A DNA stretch of 64,000 nucleotides. Origin: Afipia sp049747295. GTDB lineage: Bacteria > Pseudomonadota > Alphaproteobacteria > Rhizobiales > Xanthobacteraceae. The notes below the pieces were generated by a model. The model made no database searches. It was not told the origin of the DNA and saw only the letters and a list, made by a program, of their open reading frames with translations. Location: positions 2,046,001 through 2,110,000 of the forward strand of contig NZ_JBMHJM010000001.1 of the NCBI RefSeq assembly GCF_049747295.1, given 5' to 3'. Position numbers and translations under genes: made by a program. This document shows, one piece after another, positions 34,880 through 44,251 of the stretch (position 1 is the stretch's first letter; every line of letters begins with the position of its first letter).

Positions 34880-36438
34880 CCGCCTCCGCCACCTCCACGG
34901 CGGCGGTCCCGGGTCTTCGCCGTAACATGGTCACGGTCTGCGCCATGACCGCGACCATCATGCAGGCCCTCGACACGACGATCGCGAACGTGGCGCTGCC
35001 CTACATGCAGGGCACGCTGTCCGCGTCGCAGGATCAGATCAACTGGGTTCTGACATCTTATATCGTCGCCGCGGCCATCATGACCGCACCGGTGGGCTGG
35101 ATCGCCAACCGGTTCGGACGCAAGAAGATCTTCATCATCTGTTCGGCAGGCTTTACCGTAGCATCAGTGATGTGCGGCCTCGCGCAGGACATCACGCAGA
35201 TGGTGCTGTTCCGCCTGCTGCAGGGCGTGTTCGGTGCAGCACTGGTGCCGCTCTCGCAAGCGGTGATGCTCGACTCCTACGCGCTGCACGAACGCGCGAA
35301 GGCGATGTCGATCTGGGGCATGGGCGTGATGCTGGGGCCGATCATGGGCCCGTCCCTCGGCGCCTGGCTCACCGAGACTTATTCCTGGCACTGGGTGTTC
35401 TTCGTCAACCTGCCGTTCGGTATCGTCACCGTACTGGGCCTGATGGCCTTCATGGATGAAACAACACCGAACCACAATCTTCGCTTCGACTGGTTCGGCT
35501 TCATCGCGCTGGCGATCGGCATCGGCTCCATGCAGCTCGCACTGGACCGTGGCGAACAACTGGGCTGGCTGGAATCGCCGGAAATCGTGGCAGAATCGAT
35601 CATCTCGATCATCGGTTTCTATTACTTCTTCGCGCACTCGTTCACGACCAAGCAGCCATTCATCCAGTTCGCGATCTTCAAGGATCGTAACTTCATCGGC
35701 GGCTGCGTCTTCATGGCGGTGATGGGCCTCGTGCTCTACAGCACCATGGCACTGGCATCGCCGTATCTGCAGAATGTCATCGGCTATCCAATCATGACCG
35801 CCGGCCTGCTGCTGGCGACGCGCGGACTGGGCACATTCGTCGCGATGATGCTTGTCGGACGCTTCATGAAATATATCGAAGCGCGGACGCTGATTGCGAG
35901 CGGCATGATTCTCATGTCGGTCTCCCTGTTCTTCATGACGGGATGGACCGACCAGACCAGTGTGCCGACGATTGTCGTCGTCAGCATTGCCCAGGGCTTC
36001 GGCCTTGGCCTCGTGTTCGTGCCGCTCTCAACGGTCGCGTTCCTGACACTGCCCAATCACCTGCGCACCGACGGCACCGCGATGCTGACCCTGGTGCGCA
36101 ACGTCGCCAGCTCGATCGGCATTTCTGTCGTCATCGCCAAGCTGACCGAAGGCGGTCGCCAAGCCTATGCGATCCTCAACGAGCACGTCACGCCGTTCAA
36201 CCACGCGATGCAGATGCCGGACGTTGCCGGCATTCTCAACATGAAGACCGATTCCGGCCGCGCCATCATGGATGTGCTGCTGCAGGTTCAGGCGCAGATC
36301 ATCGCCTTCTCACGCGATTACCAGATGGTGATGATCGTGACGCTGTGCGCGATTCCGCTCGCCCTCATGATCGGGTCGAGCAAAGCGGCGATGCGGCAGC
36401 AGGCCCAGTCCGCGGATCATGCGGCGGTGATGGACTAA
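34876..36438 (+). CDS. emrB: EmrB-type MFS drug exporter (DHA2, 14 TM)
   Basis: A 520-residue inner-membrane proton-drug antiporter. Fourteen transmembrane helices are expected. The first holds the DHA2 motif MQALDTTIANVALPYMQG, then the motif A loop GWIANRFGRKKIF and the motif C-like GMGVMLGPIMGPSLGAWLTE. GTG start overlaps the emrA stop. The pump would extrude hydrophobic toxins or organic acids through EmrA and an outer-membrane channel; no outer-membrane gene is present here. A strong terminator follows about 55 bp after its stop. Confidence 0.94.
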   Translation: MTASATSTAAVPGLRRNMVTVCAMTATIMQALDTTIANVALPYMQGTLSASQDQINWVLTSYIVAAAIMTAPVGWIANRFGRKKIFIICSAGFTVASVMCGLAQDITQMVLFRLLQGVFGAALVPLSQAVMLDSYALHERAKAMSIWGMGVMLGPIMGPSLGAWLTETYSWHWVFFVNLPFGIVTVLGLMAFMDETTPNHNLRFDWFGFIALAIGIGSMQLALDRGEQLGWLESPEIVAESIISIIGFYYFFAHSFTTKQPFIQFAIFKDRNFIGGCVFMAVMGLVLYSTMALASPYLQNVIGYPIMTAGLLLATRGLGTFVAMMLVGRFMKYIEARTLIASGMILMSVSLFFMTGWTDQTSVPTIVVVSIAQGFGLGLVFVPLSTVAFLTLPNHLRTDGTAMLTLVRNVASSIGISVVIAKLTEGGRQAYAILNEHVTPFNHAMQMPDVAGILNMKTDSGRAIMDVLLQVQAQIIAFSRDYQMVMIVTLCAIPLALMIGSSKAAMRQQAQSADHAAVMD

Positions 36439-36493
36439 GGTCTCGAAGCCACAGCTAACCATCTGCCTGCGGCTTACCATTCGGATCAAATAA

Positions 36494-36526
36494 AAAGCAC
36501 GACCAGCATACCGCTGATCGTGCTTT
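36494..36526. terminator. Bidirectional terminator between emrB and pcaF
   Basis: A 14-bp stem with one mismatch (AAAGCACGA...TCGTGCTTT plus the inner CAGC/GCTG) and a 5-nt loop. A T-rich tract follows on the plus strand (TTTCGCTTTT) and A-rich sequence precedes it, so it can serve both convergent genes. Confidence 0.8.
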
Positions 36527-36560
36527 CGCTTTTAGATCGCCGCTTTTCAGCGAGATGCGA

Positions 36561-37769
36561 TCAGTTCAGCTTCTCGATCGCGGCCGCGACGCCCTGGCCG
36601 ACGCCCACGCACATGGTAGCGATCGCGAGCTTGCCGCCACGCTTTTCCAAACCGTGAACTGCGGTCATCGCAAGACGCGCCCCGCTCATGCCGAGCGGGT
36701 GGCCCAGCGCGATGGCACCGCCATGGGGATTCACGAAATCGGCGTCTTCCTTCACGCCGAGCTGACGCAGCACCGCGATGCCCTGCGAGGCGAAGGCTTC
36801 GTTGAGCTCAATGAGATCGATGTCAGTGATCTTGAGGCCGAGGCGTCCGAGCAATTTCTGCACGGCCGGCACCGGACCGATGCCCATCACGCGCGGCGGG
36901 ACACCTGCCGATGCGAGGCCGAGAATACGTGCACGCGGCGTGAGGCCGTGCTTCTTCACGGCCTCTTCGGATGCAAGGATCATGGCCGCCGCGCCGTCGT
37001 TGACGCCGGACGCATTGCCCGCGGTCACCGTGCCGTTGGGGCGAACGACAGGCTTCAGCTTCGCGAGCCCTTCAATGGTGGTTTCAGGACGCGGATGCTC
37101 GTCCTTGTCCACGACAATGGGGCCGCCCTTGCCGCCGGCGATCGTGATCGGCGTGATTTCCTCGGCGAAATAGCCTGCGGCGATCGCCTTGCCCGCGCGC
37201 TGCTGCGAGCGGATGGCGAACGCGTCCTGATCGGCGCGCGAGATCTGATAATCCTCCGCCACGTTCTCACCGGTTTCAGGCATCGAGTCGACGCCGTACT
37301 GCTGCTTCATCAGCGGATTGATGAAACGCCAGCCGATGGTGGTGTCATAGGTCTCAACGGTGCGCTGAAAGGGCTGCTCCGCCTTGCCGGTTACAAATGG
37401 CGCACGTGTCATGGATTCCACGCCGCCGGCAATCGCAAAATCGATTTCGCCCGCGCGGATCGCACGCGCCATTCCACCAACGGCATCCAGACCCGACGCG
37501 CACAAACGGTTGAGGGTCATGCCGGGGATGCTGTCCGGAAGACCGGCAAGCAGCAACGCCATGCGCGCCACGTTGCGGTTGTCTTCACCGGCCTGGTTGG
37601 CGCAACCGAAGGCGACTTCATCCAGCGCGGTCCAATCGACGTTGGGATTGCGCGCCATCAAGGTCTTGATCGGCGCGGCCGCGAGGTCGTCCGTGCGCAC
37701 TTTGGCGAGCGACCCGCCAAAACGTCCGATCGGCGTACGTACCGCGTCACAAATATAAACATCGCGCAT
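36561..37769 (-). CDS. pcaF: 3-oxoadipyl-CoA thiolase (PcaF-type thiolase)
   Basis: A 402-residue thiolase. C90, H357 and C387 form the active site (NRLCASG, GHPLGMSGAR, CVGVGQG). The opening VYICDAVRTPIGRFGGSL and the segments GCANQAGEDNRNVARMALLLAGLP and DTTIGWRFINPLMKQQYGVD closely match PcaF, which cleaves beta-ketoadipyl-CoA to succinyl-CoA and acetyl-CoA in aromatic catabolism. The remaining pca genes are not in the window, so a broader thiolase role is possible. The ATG follows AGGGAGC with good spacing; a start seven codons upstream is less likely. It is divergent from mutS. Confidence 0.87.
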   Translation of the reverse strand: MRDVYICDAVRTPIGRFGGSLAKVRTDDLAAAPIKTLMARNPNVDWTALDEVAFGCANQAGEDNRNVARMALLLAGLPDSIPGMTLNRLCASGLDAVGGMARAIRAGEIDFAIAGGVESMTRAPFVTGKAEQPFQRTVETYDTTIGWRFINPLMKQQYGVDSMPETGENVAEDYQISRADQDAFAIRSQQRAGKAIAAGYFAEEITPITIAGGKGGPIVVDKDEHPRPETTIEGLAKLKPVVRPNGTVTAGNASGVNDGAAAMILASEEAVKKHGLTPRARILGLASAGVPPRVMGIGPVPAVQKLLGRLGLKITDIDLIELNEAFASQGIAVLRQLGVKEDADFVNPHGGAIALGHPLGMSGARLAMTAVHGLEKRGGKLAIATMCVGVGQGVAAAIEKLN

Positions 37770-37973
37770 TGTTTGCTCCCTGAATGCCAAGCGGACGGAA
37801 CGACCGCACCGAATTTGGCGTGAGTTTTAGGAAGGCCCATCCGCCACGTCAAACAATCGATGCTCAAACCGGCCTCGTTTTCAGGCAGATCCGGTATGCC
37901 GGCCCCATCCAGGAGCGTGGAAAACGCGGTCTTGGAGCCCAACGGGCGCGAAAACTTTGATAGTTTCGCGCCT

Positions 37974-40706
37974 ATGACGATCCATTCGACGCCCCCTGCC
38001 CCCATCGAGACCGAAACCACCTCACCGGAGGCGGCCAGCCGCGTCACGCCGATGATGGAACAGTATCTTGAGATCAAGGCCGCCAATCCCGGCCTGCTGC
38101 TGTTCTACCGAATGGGCGATTTCTATGAATTGTTCTTCGAGGATGCCGAAATCGCGTCGCGTTCCCTCGGCATCACCCTGACCAAACGGGGCAAGCATCT
38201 CGGGCAGGACATCCCGATGTGCGGGGTGCCGGTGGAGCGGGCCGACGACTATCTGCACCGGCTGATTGCACTCGGCAATCGCGTCGCTGTTTGCGAACAG
38301 ATGGAGGACCCGGCCGCTGCCCGCAAGCGCGGCAACAAGAGCGTGGTCCGCCGCGACGTGGTGCGGTTGGTGACGCCGGGCACGCTGACCGAAGACACCC
38401 TGCTCGACGCCAGAACCAACAACTACCTGCTCGCGGTCGCGCGAGCCCGCGCATCGTCTGCCGGCGGCGATCGCATCGGACTGGCGTGGATCGACATCTC
38501 CACGTCGGAATTCATCGTCACCGAGTGCAGCACCGCAGAGTTGGGCGCGACGCTGGCGCGTATCAACCCGAACGAGGTGATCGTCACCGACGCCTTGTAC
38601 AGCGATCCCGAACTAGCCGCCTTGTTCCGCACCTTGCCCGCGGTGACGCCGTTGACCCGCGATGTGTTCGACGCCGCGACCGCCGAGCGGCGGCTATGCG
38701 ATTATTTCGCCGTCGCCACCATGGACGGATTCGGCACGATGTCGCGGCTCGAAGCAACCGCGGCTGCTGCGGCCGTGACCTATATCGATCGCACGCAGGT
38801 CGGCAAGCGGCCGCCGCTGTCGCCGCCGGCGCGTGAAGCTGCCGGGACCACCATGGCGATCGATCCGGCAACGCGGGCCAACCTCGAACTCACCCGCACA
38901 TTGTCCGGCGAACGGCGCGGATCGCTGCTCGACGCCATCGACTGCACCGTCACCGCAGCCGGATCAAGACTGCTTGCGCAACGGCTGGCTGCGCCATTGA
39001 CGGACAGCCCGACCATCAGCCATCGGCTCGATGCCATCGCGTTGTTTGCGCACGACAGCGCCGCACGGGAAGATCTTCGCGGCATTTTGCGCGCGGCGCC
39101 GGACATCTCCCGCGCACTGGCGCGACTGTCAATCGGACGCGGTGGACCGCGCGATCTCGCTGCCCTGCGTGACGGCGTGCTGGCGGCCGACCAGGTGGTG
39201 GAGCGGCTCTCGCGGATCACCGATCTGCCCCGCGACATCCATTTGGCACTCGACGCGCTGCGCCGGCCGTCACGCGACCTCGCCCGGGAATTCGCGCGTG
39301 GTCTCGCGGAGGATCTGCCTTTGCTCAAGCGCGACGGCGGGTTCGTTCGGCAGGGCTATGATTCAAATCTCGACGAGACACGCAATTTGCGTGATGCATC
39401 GCGGCTCGTGGTCGCCGCAATGCAGGCGCGCTATGCCGACGACACCGGTATCAAGGCGTTGAAGATCCGCCACAACAACGTGCTGGGTTATTTTGTCGAG
39501 GTCACCGCGCAGCATGGCGACAAGCTGATGACTGCGCCGCTGAACGCAACCTTCATCCATCGCCAGACGCTTGCGGGACAAGTGCGCTTCACCACCACTG
39601 AACTCGGCGAGATCGAAGCCAAGATCGCCAATGCCGGTGAACGCGCGCTCGGTCTTGAGCTCGAGATTTTCGACCGGCTGTGTGCGAAGGCGATTGCCGC
39701 GGGAGACGATCTGCGCGCCGCGGCCCACGCCTTTGCGCTGCTTGACGTCACCTCGTCGCTTGCGAAGCTCGCCATCGACGAGAATTATGTGCGGCCCGTC
39801 GTCGACAATTCGCTGAAGTTCTCCATCGAGGGCGGGCGGCATCCAGTCGTCGAGCAATCGCTGAAGCGCGACGGCCAGCCGTTCATTGCCAATGCCTGCG
39901 ACCTGTCGCCCGGCCCATCGCAATCGTCTGGGCAGATCTGGCTGATCACCGGTCCCAACATGGCCGGTAAGTCGACCTTCCTGCGGCAGAACGCATTGAT
40001 CGCGTTGCTGGCGCAGATGGGAAGTTTCGTGCCGGCGAAGCTCGCGCACATCGGTATCGTCGACCGGCTGTTTTCACGCGTCGGCGCGGCGGATGACCTC
40101 GCGCGCGGCCGCTCAACCTTCATGGTGGAGATGGTCGAGACTGCGGCCATTCTCAACCAAGCCAGTGAACGCGCGCTGGTGATCCTCGATGAAATCGGCC
40201 GCGGCACATCGACCTTCGACGGATTGTCGATCGCCTGGGCGTCCATCGAACATCTGCATGAAAGCAATCGCTGCCGCGCGCTGTTCGCCACCCACTATCA
40301 TGAGCTGACAGCGCTGTCGGCGAACCTGCCGCGGCTGTTCAACGCCACGGTCCGCGTCAAGGAATGGCAGGGAGACGTCGTCTTCCTGCATGAGGTGCTG
40401 CCGGGAGCCGCCGATCGTTCCTACGGCATTCAGGTGGCGAAACTCGCAGGCCTTCCCGCGGCCGTCATCGCGCGGGCGAAATCAGTTCTCACCAAACTGG
40501 AAGCGCAGGATCGCGGATCGACCGCACGCGCGCTTGCCGACGATCTGCCGCTGTTTGCCGTGACATCGCGTGCAGCGCATGAACCGCTGCCGCCAAGTCC
40601 GGCTGATCAGCTCGTTGAGGCGCTCAATGCGCTGCATCCCGACGACATGTCACCGCGGGATGCACTTGAAGCATTGTATGCCTTGAAGGCGAAGCTGCCG
40701 AAATAA
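37974..40706 (+). CDS. mutS: DNA mismatch repair protein MutS
   Basis: A 910-residue mismatch-recognition ATPase. The mismatch-binding F-Y-E is in YRMGDFYELFFEDAE near the N-terminus. The ATPase has Walker A G-P-N-M-A-G-K-S-T from residue 660, Walker B VILDEIGRGTSTFDG and the A-T-H-Y-H-E segment. The C-terminal part carries RSYGIQVAKLAGLPAAVI and a short dimer segment (LNALHPDDMSPRDALEALYALK). The frame is open for 38 codons before this ATG, but the usual MutS N-terminus starts here. It is divergent from pcaF; OsmC converges on its end with five bases between stops. Confidence 0.96.
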   Translation: MTIHSTPPAPIETETTSPEAASRVTPMMEQYLEIKAANPGLLLFYRMGDFYELFFEDAEIASRSLGITLTKRGKHLGQDIPMCGVPVERADDYLHRLIALGNRVAVCEQMEDPAAARKRGNKSVVRRDVVRLVTPGTLTEDTLLDARTNNYLLAVARARASSAGGDRIGLAWIDISTSEFIVTECSTAELGATLARINPNEVIVTDALYSDPELAALFRTLPAVTPLTRDVFDAATAERRLCDYFAVATMDGFGTMSRLEATAAAAAVTYIDRTQVGKRPPLSPPAREAAGTTMAIDPATRANLELTRTLSGERRGSLLDAIDCTVTAAGSRLLAQRLAAPLTDSPTISHRLDAIALFAHDSAAREDLRGILRAAPDISRALARLSIGRGGPRDLAALRDGVLAADQVVERLSRITDLPRDIHLALDALRRPSRDLAREFARGLAEDLPLLKRDGGFVRQGYDSNLDETRNLRDASRLVVAAMQARYADDTGIKALKIRHNNVLGYFVEVTAQHGDKLMTAPLNATFIHRQTLAGQVRFTTTELGEIEAKIANAGERALGLELEIFDRLCAKAIAAGDDLRAAAHAFALLDVTSSLAKLAIDENYVRPVVDNSLKFSIEGGRHPVVEQSLKRDGQPFIANACDLSPGPSQSSGQIWLITGPNMAGKSTFLRQNALIALLAQMGSFVPAKLAHIGIVDRLFSRVGAADDLARGRSTFMVEMVETAAILNQASERALVILDEIGRGTSTFDGLSIAWASIEHLHESNRCRALFATHYHELTALSANLPRLFNATVRVKEWQGDVVFLHEVLPGAADRSYGIQVAKLAGLPAAVIARAKSVLTKLEAQDRGSTARALADDLPLFAVTSRAAHEPLPPSPADQLVEALNALHPDDMSPRDALEALYALKAKLPK

Positions 40707-40711
40707 CTCGG

Positions 40712-41224
40712 TTAGATACGATTGATCGAGACGCTGGTCTTCGGACCATTCTTGATGGTCTGATACACGACGCAGTAACGCTCGGTGAGCTTGAGCAACT
40801 GATCGAGCTTTTCCTGTGGCGCGTCGGTATCGACGTCAAAGCGAAGACGAATTTCCGCGAAGCCCACCGGCGCTTCCTTGTCGACGCCCAGCGTGCCGCG
40901 GAAATCGAGATCGCCTTCGGCGCTCACATTACCGGACTTCAACGGCGCATCGATCGCGGTTGCCACCGACTTCAGCGTCACACCGGCACAGGCCACCAAC
41001 GCTTCGAGCAGCATGTCACCCGAGCACAGTTCGAGACCGGAGCCGCCGGTTGCCGGATGGAGGCCCGCCACTGCCGCGATGGCACGACCGGTTTCCACCT
41101 TGCAGGCGATGCCTTCGCTTTCCAGTGAGCCCTTGGCCTTCAAGGTGATGAAAGCGGCATTGGGATCGGACTTGTAGCGATCCTTGATCGGGGCCTGCAT
41201 GGCGCGGAGTTCGGTTGAATCCAT
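40712..41224 (-). CDS. OsmC family protein
   Basis: A 170-residue OsmC-like protein of about the normal family length. The core contains a Cys in LELCSGDMLLEALVACAGVTL and a second in ERYCVVYQTIKNG, in the places where OsmC peroxidases have their two reactive Cys, so peroxide or organic hydroperoxide reduction is likely. The start at 41224 gives MDSTELRAMQAPIKDRYK; a second ATG lies eight codons in. It is 46 bp downstream of the ssuB-like gene, so it may be the last gene of that transcript. Confidence 0.88.
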   Translation of the reverse strand: MDSTELRAMQAPIKDRYKSDPNAAFITLKAKGSLESEGIACKVETGRAIAAVAGLHPATGGSGLELCSGDMLLEALVACAGVTLKSVATAIDAPLKSGNVSAEGDLDFRGTLGVDKEAPVGFAEIRLRFDVDTDAPQEKLDQLLKLTERYCVVYQTIKNGPKTSVSINRI

Positions 41225-41270
41225 CTGACTGCTCCAAAAACGATGATCAAAACGACTTCTATATGTGGTG

Positions 41271-42053
41271 TTACCACCACATCGCGGCACCTTCCACCGG
41301 CTGCTCATTACCCGGCTTCGCACGGTCAAGCGAACGGTCCAACGCCGTCAGCACCTTGCGCTTGACGGCATCGAACAATGGCGATGTGCGATCGCGCGGA
41401 CGCGTCAGTTCAACCCTGATCTCTTCGAACAACCGGCCGGGCCGCGGACGCATCACCATCACGCGGTCCGCCAGCACGACGGCTTCGTCGACATCATGGG
41501 TGACGAGAATAAGCGTCGGCTTGGTATCCGCCCACAGGCCGAGCAGATGATCCTGCAGATCGGCGCGCGTGAAGGCATCGAGGGCCGAAAACGGCTCATC
41601 GAGCAACAGCACTTCGGGCGACGGCACCAAGGCCCGCGCAATCGCCACGCGTTGCGCCTGGCCGCCGGACAATTCGCGCGGCCACGCCTTGGCCTTGTCG
41701 GCGAGGCCAACACGCTCCAGCGCACGTGCGACCTTTTGCTGACGTTCCGCGGCGGGCAAATTCATGATGCCGAAACCGACATTGTCAGCCACGCTCAGCC
41801 ATGGAAGCAGTCTCGGCTCCTGGAAGATGATGCCGACCTTCTCGTGCGGCGCGGTGATCGACGCGCCATCCAATGTAATGTCGCCAGTTGTCGCGCGTTC
41901 GAGACCCGAGATCGCACGCAGCAAGGTGGACTTGCCGCAGCCGGAGCCACCGATGATGGCGATGATTTCGCCCAGCTTGATCCGCGCCGAAAATCCCTCG
42001 AGCGCATGAACACCGTTGGGATAGACCTTGCCGACATGATCGAGGGTGAGCAT
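41271..42053 (-). CDS. ssuB: ABC transporter ATP-binding protein (nitrate/sulfonate/taurine type)
   Basis: A 260-residue ATPase of an importer. Walker A G-G-S-G-C-G-K-S-T, the Q-loop segment FQEPRLLPWLSVADNVGFG, the signature LSGGQAQRVAIARAL and Walker B VLLLDEPFSALDAFTR are complete. The Q-E-P-R-L-L-P-W pattern is diagnostic for the SsuB/TauB/NrtD group. The start is one base after the permease stop (TGA-G-ATG), so translation is coupled. The gene symbol is by family resemblance; the substrate could be another sulfonate or nitrate. Confidence 0.85.
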   Translation of the reverse strand: MLTLDHVGKVYPNGVHALEGFSARIKLGEIIAIIGGSGCGKSTLLRAISGLERATTGDITLDGASITAPHEKVGIIFQEPRLLPWLSVADNVGFGIMNLPAAERQQKVARALERVGLADKAKAWPRELSGGQAQRVAIARALVPSPEVLLLDEPFSALDAFTRADLQDHLLGLWADTKPTLILVTHDVDEAVVLADRVMVMRPRPGRLFEEIRVELTRPRDRTSPLFDAVKRKVLTALDRSLDRAKPGNEQPVEGAAMWW

Positions 42054-42054
42054 C

Positions 42055-42894
42055 TCAAGCCCTCTCCGCATGCGAGCTGAAGGAATCCTGCCACCGCAAA
42101 AATGGTTTGGCGGCAAACTGGATCAGCCAGTCGGTGATCTTGCCGAGGATCGCGAACACGATGATCGCGGCCATGATCTGCGCGGGCTTGCCCAACTGTT
42201 GTCCGTCAGTCAGCAGAAAGCCGACACCTTCGGATGCGCCCATGAATTCGGCGGCAACCACGAACATCCACCCGAGCCCGAGGCCGGTGCGCAACGAGAC
42301 GATAAAGGCGGGCAGCACGGCCGGCAGAAGAATGCGCCGGATCATCGCGAAGCCGCTGAGACGGAAGGTCCGACCGACTTCGACGATCTTGCGATCGATC
42401 CCAAGGATCGCATCCATCACGCCAAGATAGATCGGGAAAAACACGCCGGCGGCGATCAACGCCACTTTCGATGTTTCAAAAATGCCGAGCCACAGGATGA
42501 AAAGCGGAATCCACGCCATGGACGGAATTGCGCGCAGCGCCTGCAGCGTCGGATCGAGCAACCGCCGCGCCAGCGACCAGTAGCCACAGATCGCGCCGAA
42601 AATCGTTCCCGCCAGAACACCGATACCAAAGCCGGCGCCGACCCGGCTCATGGTCGCGATAATGTGCCGGCTCAACTCGCCGCTGGCCGAAAGTTCAACG
42701 AGAGTCGCCCAGATACGGCTAGGCGGCGGCACCAGACGGCCATTGGAATAGCCAAATCGCACCGCGAGCTCCCAGACCAACGCACAGATGAGGGGCAACA
42801 ACAGGCCGATGGCTGGCCGCGCAATGCGCTGCAGTCGCCCGGCGGGGCGCCGCGCCGCCACGCCGGCCTCAAGAGCTGGATTTTCGAGTGTCAT
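42055..42894 (-). CDS. ssuC: ABC transporter permease (SsuC/TauC type)
   Basis: A 279-residue inner-membrane permease with about six transmembrane segments. RPAIGLLLPLICALVWELAVRFG is the first, the transport domain begins HIIATMSRVGAGFGIGVLAGTIFGAICGYW, and the EAA loop is VEVGRTFRLSGFAMIRRILLPAVLPAFIVSLRTGLGLGW, typical of the sulfonate/nitrate group. The start is ambiguous: ATG codons at 42894, 42942 and further upstream share the frame. I took 42894 as giving the shorter N-terminus. Confidence 0.85.
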   Translation of the reverse strand: MTLENPALEAGVAARRPAGRLQRIARPAIGLLLPLICALVWELAVRFGYSNGRLVPPPSRIWATLVELSASGELSRHIIATMSRVGAGFGIGVLAGTIFGAICGYWSLARRLLDPTLQALRAIPSMAWIPLFILWLGIFETSKVALIAAGVFFPIYLGVMDAILGIDRKIVEVGRTFRLSGFAMIRRILLPAVLPAFIVSLRTGLGLGWMFVVAAEFMGASEGVGFLLTDGQQLGKPAQIMAAIIVFAILGKITDWLIQFAAKPFLRWQDSFSSHAERA

Positions 42895-42998
42895 AGCCAC
42901 AGCAAAAACGCGCAAACGCTCCCGATTGCAAGCCCCTTTCATGACAACACCCTGCACGGCCGGAGCCATACAGGGTGTCAATCGTCATTGGCCGCGAC

Positions 42999-43973
42999 TT
43001 AGTTTGTCGGCAGCGGAACCTGATCGTCGATCAGGGAATCCACCGCGGCTTTCACATCGACGCTGGACTTAATGACACCGGCCTGCTGGAGGGCGAGACC
43101 CGCTGCCAGAATCGATTCACGCTGTGGCGCGCCGATACGGTTGTGTGTCAGCTCAGTACGCTCCTTGAGCTGCTTGTCGATCACCACGTCAGGCAGCTTG
43201 GTGGCAGCCTTGAAGCCCTGCTTGAGCTCATCGTAGTGGCTCAGCGAATACTTGCGCGCCTCTTCATAAACCGCGAGCACGCGGCGCACGAGGTCCGGAT
43301 GGTCCTTCAGGAATTCCTCGCGGACGTTGAGGATGCCCCAGGTGTTGGCTTCCGGCTTGCGGTAAAACAGCTTGGCGCCGTCTTCGATTTCCGCCTGCGC
43401 CATCATCGGATCGAGACCCGCCCATGCATCAACATCGCCGCGAATGAGCGCGGTCTTGCCGTCAGCATGCTGCAACAGGACCGGCGTGATGTCCTTTTCG
43501 GTCAGGCCCGCTTCGAGCAGCGCACGCACCAAAAAGATGTGCGGATCAGTGCCACGCGTCACAGCGACACGCTTGCCCTTAAGATCAGCCACCTTGGTGA
43601 TCTTGGAATCCTTGGTCGTGACCAGCGCGGTCCATTCCGGACGCGAATAAACATAAATCGACTTGATCGGGTTGCCGTTGATTTTGGCAACCAACGCCGC
43701 AGATCCCGCGCTTGAGCCGAAATCGATCGATCCGGCGTTCAAGAATTCAAGCGCCTTGTTGGAGCCGGCAGACTGTACCCAGACGATCTTGATCCCGTCC
43801 TTGGCGAACTCCTTCTCGAGCAGTCCCTTTTCCTTCAGCACGATGGAAACCGGATTGTAGGTCGCCCAATCGATCGCGATCTGTTTCGGCGCATCGGCGG
43901 CGAACAGCGTGCTTGGCGCAAGCGCTGCGACTGCGGCAATCGCGGCAAACATGCGTCGGGTAAACTGGGACAT
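42999..43973 (-). CDS. ssuA: ABC transporter substrate-binding protein (aliphatic sulfonate type)
   Basis: A 324-residue periplasmic binding protein. The signal peptide spans about residues 1-25 (MSQFTRRMFAAIAAVAAL, cut near TLFA-AD). The mature part opens KQIAIDWATYNPVSIVLKEKGLLEKEF and has the NMT1/SsuA-like block VWVQSAGSNKALEFLNAGSIDFGSSAGSAALVAK. The start at 43973 follows GGAGAAG. Without ssuD in the window, sulfonate use cannot be proven. It is the first gene of an ssuA-ssuC-ssuB-osmC set on the minus strand. Confidence 0.86.
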   Translation of the reverse strand: MSQFTRRMFAAIAAVAALAPSTLFAADAPKQIAIDWATYNPVSIVLKEKGLLEKEFAKDGIKIVWVQSAGSNKALEFLNAGSIDFGSSAGSAALVAKINGNPIKSIYVYSRPEWTALVTTKDSKITKVADLKGKRVAVTRGTDPHIFLVRALLEAGLTEKDITPVLLQHADGKTALIRGDVDAWAGLDPMMAQAEIEDGAKLFYRKPEANTWGILNVREEFLKDHPDLVRRVLAVYEEARKYSLSHYDELKQGFKAATKLPDVVIDKQLKERTELTHNRIGAPQRESILAAGLALQQAGVIKSSVDVKAAVDSLIDDQVPLPTN

Positions 43974-44052
43974 CAAATCTTCTCCATCTCGTGAGGGTCG
44001 TGCGGGCGTGTGCTGCAATCCCACATTCCGCGGCAATTTAACAGAGCCCGAG

Positions 44053-44088
44053 AGCCCTGAATTATTGTTTTTATATCAATAAGTTAAC
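44053..44088. promoter_or_regulatory. 18-bp motif plus GTTAAC between ssuA and glnD, shared with ptsP upstream
   Basis: AGCCCTGAATTATTGTTT at 44053-44070 is identical to 8964-8981, followed here after 12 bases by GTTAAC (44083-44088). It lies 80 bp before the ssuA start (minus strand) and 182 bp before the glnD start (plus strand); either gene could be its target. The same orientation relative to the gene as at ptsP favours glnD. Confidence 0.45.
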
Positions 44089-44202
44089 TCGCTCGCGTCA
44101 ATGAGAAAATAACTGCCCGAATTGCGCTCGGGACGAAACGGCATTCCTTGAATCGCTGAAAAATGAGAACAGATGTCGCTGGTATGACGGTTCGGGCTTT
44201 CG

Positions 44203-44251
44203 CAAGCGAAGGCGCCGCGCAATGCTGCGAACTGCGGAATCGGGACACCGG
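44203..44251. repeat. Eroded half of a composite repeat at the glnD start
   Basis: These 49 bases align without gaps to the 3' two-thirds of unit A2 (881-929), with 39 identities counted by eye, including CCGCG, TGCGAACT, and CGGAATCGGGAC. The matching left arm is not clearly preserved. The ATG of glnD follows directly at 44252. Confidence 0.55.

Noticed and set aside
36555..37823. A 422-codon plus-strand frame over pcaF
   Set aside because: Antisense shadow; the thiolase on the minus strand has all three catalytic residues.
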